The notes under the pieces: generated by a model
The model's database searches: none
Told to the model about the DNA's origin: nothing
What the model saw: the letters and a program-made list of their open reading frames with translations, nothing else
Shown here: one piece after another, positions 33,851 to 38,316 of the stretch
Position numbering within the stretch: position 1 is the stretch's first letter
Layout of the letters: each line of letters opens with the position of its first letter
Made by a program: the position numbers and the translations under genes
From: Promethearchaeota archaeon
Lineage (GTDB): Archaea; Asgardarchaeota; Lokiarchaeia; Sigynarchaeales; SOKP01
DNA: 38,316 nt
NCBI GenBank assembly: GCA_019058515.1
Contig: JAHPYY010000024.1
Coordinates: 1-38,316 of the forward strand
Reading direction: 5' to 3'

Positions 33851-34525
33851 TTACCCCCGCAAACAATAAATTTGGCATTCACAATCAACACATTTCCCTT
33901 TATCTTCTGTAGGAGGGGGAATTTGTTCGGTTAAGAGCATATTCCGTATTCGTCTGATGATTTTCATTGCTGTTAATTTATCTTCGATTGAGATTTGATA
34001 ATCTACAATTTCTTCGGCTTTTAAATAAGCAATTCTTACTTTCTTCACCAAAAAGTTAAAATTGCGCTCAATCAGTAGCGCCTGAGCCGTAACTTGAGAT
34101 TTATGAGGGTTATCCATTTCCTTATCAAGAGGAATATGTCCAGATTTAATTTCTACAGGATACGCTTCGTTTCCATCAAATTCAAAATAATCAATTAATC
34201 CTACTAAACCAAGTTCATGATCCGTTAAATAAATGTTAAAATATTTATCCACAGATTTTTCGTTAATTCTTTCTTTGAGTAATTGGAGTTCTACGTGTTT
34301 TTCTTCGCCAATTTCCATTTTATAGGTTTTTTTCATAGGTGCTTGTAGAATGTGTCGGAAAAAAAGGATTCGTTTACAATACTTATATTGACGAAGTTCT
34401 TCGGTTCCTATATAAGCGTTTGGAAATAAATGAATTTGTGGATATATATCTCTTATTTCTCCTAATTGTTGCGTTGTAATTTTATACGCAGACAAATCTT
34501 TTGTTACATCCGGTTTTTCATCCAA
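33851..34525 (-). CDS. cas4: Cas4 exonuclease of spacer acquisition
   Basis: A 224-residue RecB-type nuclease. Cys50 (QYKYC) with Cys212, Cys215 and Cys221 (or 217) forms the [4Fe-4S] site. The nuclease residues are His77, Asp112 (GLVGLIDYF), Glu125 and Lys127 (PVEIKSG) and Gln144 (SQVTAQALL). Cas4 works with Cas1-Cas2 to trim prespacers and choose PAM and orientation. The N-terminal 25 residues before YPQI are longer than usual. It is 45 bases after cas2 and 7 bases before the MBL nuclease gene. Confidence 0.94.
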   Translation of the reverse strand: MDEKPDVTKDLSAYKITTQQLGEIRDIYPQIHLFPNAYIGTEELRQYKYCKRILFFRHILQAPMKKTYKMEIGEEKHVELQLLKERINEKSVDKYFNIYLTDHELGLVGLIDYFEFDGNEAYPVEIKSGHIPLDKEMDNPHKSQVTAQALLIERNFNFLVKKVRIAYLKAEEIVDYQISIEDKLTAMKIIRRIRNMLLTEQIPPPTEDKGKCVDCECQIYCLRG

Positions 34526-34570
34526 TTAAGAACCCTCATAATGTTATTTCGTTTATTTGGATGTTTGTAA

Positions 34571-34864
34571 TTACATAGCAAGAATATCTTCGATAATTTT
34601 GTAGCCTTCTCCAAACTTAGATTTGATGGTAATAGCTTTTGAATGACAAGTTTTACAGATAGGAATCATTCTTACATCTCCAGGTACTTTCTTCATTAAT
34701 TTTTCCAATTTTAATGCTAATTCCTCCGCTCGATTCGTAGTTAGTTCCCCAAAAAATACCGAGTAATTTAATCTAACGAGGTAATACGACAAGAGAATAT
34801 CGGACAGAGTTTTTCGAATAGGATCAAATTCTACAGGAATATCGTAAATTATAATATACCTCAT
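34571..34864 (-). CDS. cas2: Cas2 adaptation protein
   Basis: A 97-residue Cas2. RYIIIYDIP with Asp8, the conserved arginine-rich first helix, NYSVFFGEL and a ferredoxin-like fold pattern identify the family; the C-terminal extension KTCHSKAITIKSKFGE is typical of archaeal Cas2. Two Cas2 subunits bridge two Cas1 dimers in the integrase. It is 40 bases after cas1. A CKTC pair might bind metal, which is not usual and may be chance. Confidence 0.94.
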   Translation of the reverse strand: MRYIIIYDIPVEFDPIRKTLSDILLSYYLVRLNYSVFFGELTTNRAEELALKLEKLMKKVPGDVRMIPICKTCHSKAITIKSKFGEGYKIIEDILAM

Positions 34865-34904
34865 CTTGCTTTGCGTTCCTCTAACTTATTTTTAAAATCA
34901 TTAA

Positions 34905-35996
34905 TCACCAATTCATAATAAACGGCTCATACCTAGATGTGGCACCGATAAGGTAATTAGCTAGTTTTCGTGCTTGAGCAATCATTTCTCTCTTAAAATT
35001 TATTCGAATTGGTCCCTTAAGAGCGCTCTCTGGCTTAATTTTAGAAGCATCCTCGTTAAAAAGTACTTGAGACGTGTTTTTTCCACGGATTTCCCTTCTC
35101 AAAGACTGATAATAAAATTCCTTTTTGGTGTTTTCTAACAGATACCCGTGAATACTGTTCTTAAAATCTTTTTTTATAATTCTTCCCTTTTGAACTAACC
35201 GCATTACTAACCGATCAATTACGGGTTGTCGAAATTCCTCTAAGAGATCTAGGGCTAAAGATGGTTTACCAGAGCGATCACTATGTAAAAAACCTCCAAA
35301 AAGTTCTAATCCCGCAGCAGCGATTGCTGTATGTATATGCCCTTGAAGAATAGTATATCCTAAAGATAGCAAAGAATTGATTGGATCTTTTGGGGGTCGT
35401 CGAGTCCGTTGATACGTTCTAAACTCTTTAGGAAGAATAATCCCATAATTTTGAAAGTAAATAGCTGTTGCTTTTCCTTCAATTCCCATTAGCTCCATTC
35501 GAATTTCATTTATGGCTTTTCCTTTCGCTTGCGTTTTTGAGAATATTACTAAAGATTGTTTCATTCTTTCAAGCTTTCTAGCAGCTGCGCGCAATATCAC
35601 ATATCGATTAGGTTTGGTTTTTTTTCTATTTTTCGCAAAATAGAGAAGTAACTTCCGTTTATTCTCTATAGCAGCATAAACAAATTGGAGCGCTAAATGG
35701 CACCCCCTCCAATCGTGATAAGCTATTAATTGCTGCCTACGGGTAAATACTGTTCCCTGATTTGCAAAAGGAGTGTAGATACCATAAGGTTTTCCCAATG
35801 ATGTAAAGACGATATTAATTGCGTAAGAGGATAAAGTTTTTAATATTTGTGAAGTCAATTGAACTCCATTCCCCACTACAATGCTTTCTATCTCTCTTAC
35901 AGGTATTTTTATTGGTTTCCGCTCTGGAACGAGAATTTTGATCATTTCCTTATTTTTTCCAACATAGGTACCTGGGGTTTCTAAAATTACATCCAA
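34905..35996 (-). CDS. cas1: Cas1 spacer integrase
   Basis: A 363-residue Cas1. Active-site Glu173 (GIEGKATAIYF), His238 (GFLHSDRSGKPSLALDLLEEFR) and Glu253/254 are present. It integrates new spacers into the array with Cas2. The start is a TTG, supported by TAGGTG at 36005-36010 (minus strand) eight bases upstream; no ATG or GTG fits in frame before the conserved N-terminal strand. The preceding unknown gene ends 21 bases upstream in the same reading frame, and the adaptation genes are probably one transcript. Confidence 0.95.
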   Translation of the reverse strand: MDVILETPGTYVGKNKEMIKILVPERKPIKIPVREIESIVVGNGVQLTSQILKTLSSYAINIVFTSLGKPYGIYTPFANQGTVFTRRQQLIAYHDWRGCHLALQFVYAAIENKRKLLLYFAKNRKKTKPNRYVILRAAARKLERMKQSLVIFSKTQAKGKAINEIRMELMGIEGKATAIYFQNYGIILPKEFRTYQRTRRPPKDPINSLLSLGYTILQGHIHTAIAAAGLELFGGFLHSDRSGKPSLALDLLEEFRQPVIDRLVMRLVQKGRIIKKDFKNSIHGYLLENTKKEFYYQSLRREIRGKNTSQVLFNEDASKIKPESALKGPIRINFKREMIAQARKLANYLIGATSRYEPFIMNW

Positions 35997-36017
35997 TATT
36001 CTAACACCTATAATTGT

Positions 36018-37295
36018 TCATTGAATTAATGTCCCAATGCATTCTTTCATGTAAAGTATACTAGGTTTAAGATCTAAATTAGATTGGATTAAAAGAGTTG
36101 GTCCTAAAGCAGCGTAAATTTTATATATTTCTAAGGTTGTCTGTTTTTTACTTAGAGATGGAAACGATTTAAGAAAAGTATTTAAAATTCTGCTTAAATC
36201 CCTATCTAATTCAGCGTAATGCAATTTAAATAGCTCATCTATAGAATTTACGAACATTTCAGTCTCAATTGTTCTTTCAATCTCCGTTCTTAATCCCAGG
36301 TTTATTGGCGGATACATTTTATAAAGCTCTAAGTAGCATATTACATCAAAATTGAAACGATTATTTAGAAACGCTATAATCTCCAAATAATATTCAATTA
36401 CATTCTTAAAAAGATAATTAATATACTGTTTACATCTGTAATTCTGATAATAATCCAAGAATTGAAGTAAAAACCAGGATTCTAAAAATTTATTTATAAT
36501 CACTTCGTTGTCATCAATATATTCCCAATTGATGTTAAATTTCATATTAAGATTTTGATTTGCATTAAAATTGTGCGTGAAATTAATAACTTCTGTGAAG
36601 AGTTCTCCAAGCACTGAATTTAGTATTTCTATATTTAATATTGAGAATTTACTTCCAAAAATTACCGCAAAAATTCCTCCTTCCCACAGAATTTTATATT
36701 TTAACGAATGTTCCAAACCAATGATTATCTGAATTGTATAAAAATCTTTAAAAATTATTCCGATTGCGTGATTTCTTAAACATGGATTCGTAGACTCAAA
36801 ACTGAGGGGGTAATTGCATCTTGGTTGTAAAAGATTGGAACATAAAGAAGTCATTTCCTTTTTCTCTAAGATTTTTTCCTTATTAAGAAATTTCTGTAGA
36901 TTTGTTAGGTAAATCCCTTCGAGACAATCAACATATTGGTAAAATATTTCAGATACACATAATTTACATAAACTAAGAGGAAAAATGTTTCTAATTCTAT
37001 TCATCCTCTCCAAAGGCCTTTCGCATGACCCACATATCCTTATACTACTTAAAGGAATTGTTATGTGTAATGAATCGTAAAAAAATGTTAATTGAGTCAT
37101 TTCCGCATAAAAATCCTTTATGTCGGCAAATGGAAACCAGTGTCCATTTACTGGTAAGTATATAATTCTCCAAATCAGCTTTCGAGGATATATTTCCTCA
37201 AGATAATTACATGATAATTCGTATATTGAATAATCAAGAGAATCGTCTGGTTTAATTTGATTCGTTGTTTCCTTTACCTGATCAAACTCGAACAA
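36018..37295 (-). CDS. Unrecognised zinc-ribbon protein next to cas1
   Basis: A 425-residue protein with no family that I recognise. It has a CxxC-x18-CxxC pattern (Cys88, 91, 110, 113) fitting a zinc ribbon, two further cysteine clusters (151-172) and a mostly helical, tyrosine- and leucine-rich second half. No transmembrane segment or nuclease motif is evident. The start is a TTG with AGGAAGG at 37307-37313 on the minus strand upstream. It lies 21 bases ahead of cas1 in the same frame and strand, so it heads the adaptation operon. That position suggests a role in adaptation, regulation or leader recognition, which is inference only. It could also be an unrelated gene that happens to be adjacent. 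Confidence 0.6.
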   Translation of the reverse strand: MFEFDQVKETTNQIKPDDSLDYSIYELSCNYLEEIYPRKLIWRIIYLPVNGHWFPFADIKDFYAEMTQLTFFYDSLHITIPLSSIRICGSCERPLERMNRIRNIFPLSLCKLCVSEIFYQYVDCLEGIYLTNLQKFLNKEKILEKKEMTSLCSNLLQPRCNYPLSFESTNPCLRNHAIGIIFKDFYTIQIIIGLEHSLKYKILWEGGIFAVIFGSKFSILNIEILNSVLGELFTEVINFTHNFNANQNLNMKFNINWEYIDDNEVIINKFLESWFLLQFLDYYQNYRCKQYINYLFKNVIEYYLEIIAFLNNRFNFDVICYLELYKMYPPINLGLRTEIERTIETEMFVNSIDELFKLHYAELDRDLSRILNTFLKSFPSLSKKQTTLEIYKIYAALGPTLLIQSNLDLKPSILYMKECIGTLIQ

Positions 37296-38286
37296 AATTA
37301 TTTCAAACCTTCCTTATTAATATAGTTGAAAAATGTCCTGCTAACTAGTAAGTTAATTTAAATTCCAAATCACAATTCCAGAATTAATTTGCGTTTTTAA
37401 TTATTACTTACTTAACAAAATAAAAATCTTTTATATAAAGAGAGAAAGCCACTCAATTAGGCGATAAATATCTAATTTTCTAATTTTTATATTATATCGT
37501 ATCTATTGTTCCCATTAAGGTTAAGGGAAACTCTCGGATTATTTAAAAAACCTAATTCTGAATAGATTTTTACACTTTCCCAAACCTAAATGTGGGCAGA
37601 TTTGCATATTCACTATATGAATTTGATAAAATCCTTGCAGTTTTGGCGAAATTATTTTTTCAGATTTATAATTCTCCCAAATCGTCCCCAATTCGTTTAA
37701 GTTAACTTAAATTATTTTTTCTAACTATTACTCAGACTAAAAACTATATTTAAGTTTTAAATAGTAATTCGAGTTTCAGATCAAATTTTTTTTAATATTA
37801 ATTTGCATAGTACGAAAACAACTATTTAATTACATATTGTTTTAAGTAGATTTATTTAAGAGTGAGATTACTTATCGATCTCATCCCATATAAGAGAATT
37901 CACTAATTTGGCAATAAATTTTAAAAATCGTAAAAACTTTAAAATTTATTAATATAAGGATAGCTATCGTTAAAAATAGCTGATTCACGAATTATATCGC
38001 CAATTTCCTCACATTATTTTTTATCGAGTTTCTTTATAAAACATTTTTACTAATGATGATCCTCGAATAGATAATCAATTTAAATTCATCCATTAGATGT
38101 CTCACACAGACTATCGCGATAATAAAAGGCTTCGTTTTGACCCTAAGCGAGAAAAATATCTTCTTTTTTCGCTCAATAAAGAGGAAATTATTATTTCTAA
38201 AGCGAAAGCACGATATTAATATTAAGTTCAAAACAATTATAAACACAGCTAATTATTCTTATATTATATATATATAATAATTGCAT
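37296..38286. promoter_or_regulatory. AT-rich leader-like intergenic region
   Basis: A roughly 1 kb stretch with no convincing gene between the cas operon (leftward) and the window end. It is very AT-rich. Notable points: a palindromic TATA-like CTTTATATAAAG neighbourhood around 37429-37441 upstream of the cas operon, hairpin AGCTAT/ATAGCT near 37960-37982, a 10-base hairpin at 38146-38173, and a strong TATA stretch at 38259-38278. The last lies where a promoter for a rightward CRISPR transcript would be. The region therefore fits a CRISPR leader, inferred from position and composition. Confidence 0.45.
38146..38173. repeat. 10-base inverted repeat in leader-like region
   Basis: AGCGAGAAAA (38146-38155) pairs with TTTTTTCGCT (38164-38173) with one G-T wobble position and an 8-base loop. 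It lies about 140 bases from the window end. It could be a protein-binding or structural element of the leader, or a terminator-like element. It is the strongest hairpin I see in that region. Confidence 0.35.
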
Positions 38287-38316
38287 AGAATATAGCTTCA
38301 GAAAGAAGATTGAAAT
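38287..38316 (+). CRISPR. Possible first CRISPR repeat at window edge
   Basis: The last 30 bases end in GAAGATTGAAAT; ATTGAAA(C/T) is the usual 3' end of type I CRISPR repeats and would become the 8-base crRNA handle ATTGAAAT. A TATA-rich stretch ends about 10-25 bases upstream, as expected for an array promoter. Only one copy can lie within the window, so no repetition can be shown here. The window ending exactly at this point would fit an assembly break at the array. Confidence 0.33.

Noticed and set aside
38034..38246. 70-residue minus-strand frame in the leader-like region
   Set aside because: Low-complexity, no motif, no ribosome-binding site, and it covers a hairpin in AT-rich DNA; more likely chance.
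37296..38286. A CRISPR array hidden in the right-hand gene-free region
   Set aside because: I looked for a recurring 25-40 base unit and found none; only the final bases look repeat-like.
1..38316. tRNA, rRNA, insertion sequences or integrase
   Set aside because: No cloverleaf with a T-loop signature, no rRNA stretch and no transposase or integrase motifs were recognised in any gap or frame.

Overview
The window is AT-rich and looks archaeal. TATA-like boxes sit 25-35 bases before many start codons with no leader, and TTG/GTG starts are frequent. It carries an archaeal-type type I CRISPR-Cas locus, PIN/ribbon-helix-helix toxin-antitoxin pairs, a tungsten-type aldehyde:ferredoxin oxidoreductase and, at the left edge, an Arf-family small GTPase. 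An Arf-like GTPase in an archaeal background points to an Asgard archaeon (Promethearchaeota, e.g. a Lokiarchaeia- or Heimdall-like lineage). That placement is inference; no rRNA or other phylogenetic marker is present.

Left region (1-6.6 kb): after the GTPase comes a metal(loid)-methylation island. An ArsR repressor with the arsenite-binding CVC motif is divergent from a DUF166-like cysteine-rich protein, an arsenite methyltransferase (ArsM) with an extra thioredoxin-like C-terminal domain, a tandemly duplicated two-gene unit (a small beta-grasp-like protein plus a 30-35 residue mini-protein missed by ordinary ORF calling), and HgcA-HgcB, the corrinoid protein and ferredoxin pair of mercury methylation. 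The HgcA is unusual: a complete Rossmann-type SAM methyltransferase domain is fused in front of the corrinoid-binding domain. I regard this SAM methyltransferase-HgcA fusion, embedded in an ArsR/ArsM operon, as the most interesting system in the window.

Middle region (6.6-23.9 kb): hyuBA (hydantoinase/oxoprolinase-type), a truncated TIM-barrel relic, a large membrane GT-C glycosyltransferase, a coiled-coil/ribbon-helix-helix/winged-helix protein behind a cluster of AATACACA boxes, an alcohol/aldehyde redox cluster (iron-type alcohol dehydrogenase, AOR, SDR), a DUF7000-like protein, a QueG-like double-[4Fe-4S] protein, and two homologous PIN toxin/RHH-UPF0175 antitoxin pairs on either side of the redox cluster. 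A second arsR lies just beyond the last pair.

Right region (24.0-38.3 kb): a type I-B-like CRISPR-Cas locus, all on the minus strand. In transcription order it has an unrecognised zinc-ribbon protein, cas1, cas2, cas4, a metallo-beta-lactamase-fold nuclease, cas8b, a separate Cas11-like small-subunit gene, two tandem cas7 paralogues, cas5, cas3 (HD plus helicase) and cas6. About 1 kb of AT-rich leader-like DNA follows, and the window stops on a sequence ending ATTGAAAT, which resembles the 3' end of a CRISPR repeat. The array probably begins at or just beyond the right edge.
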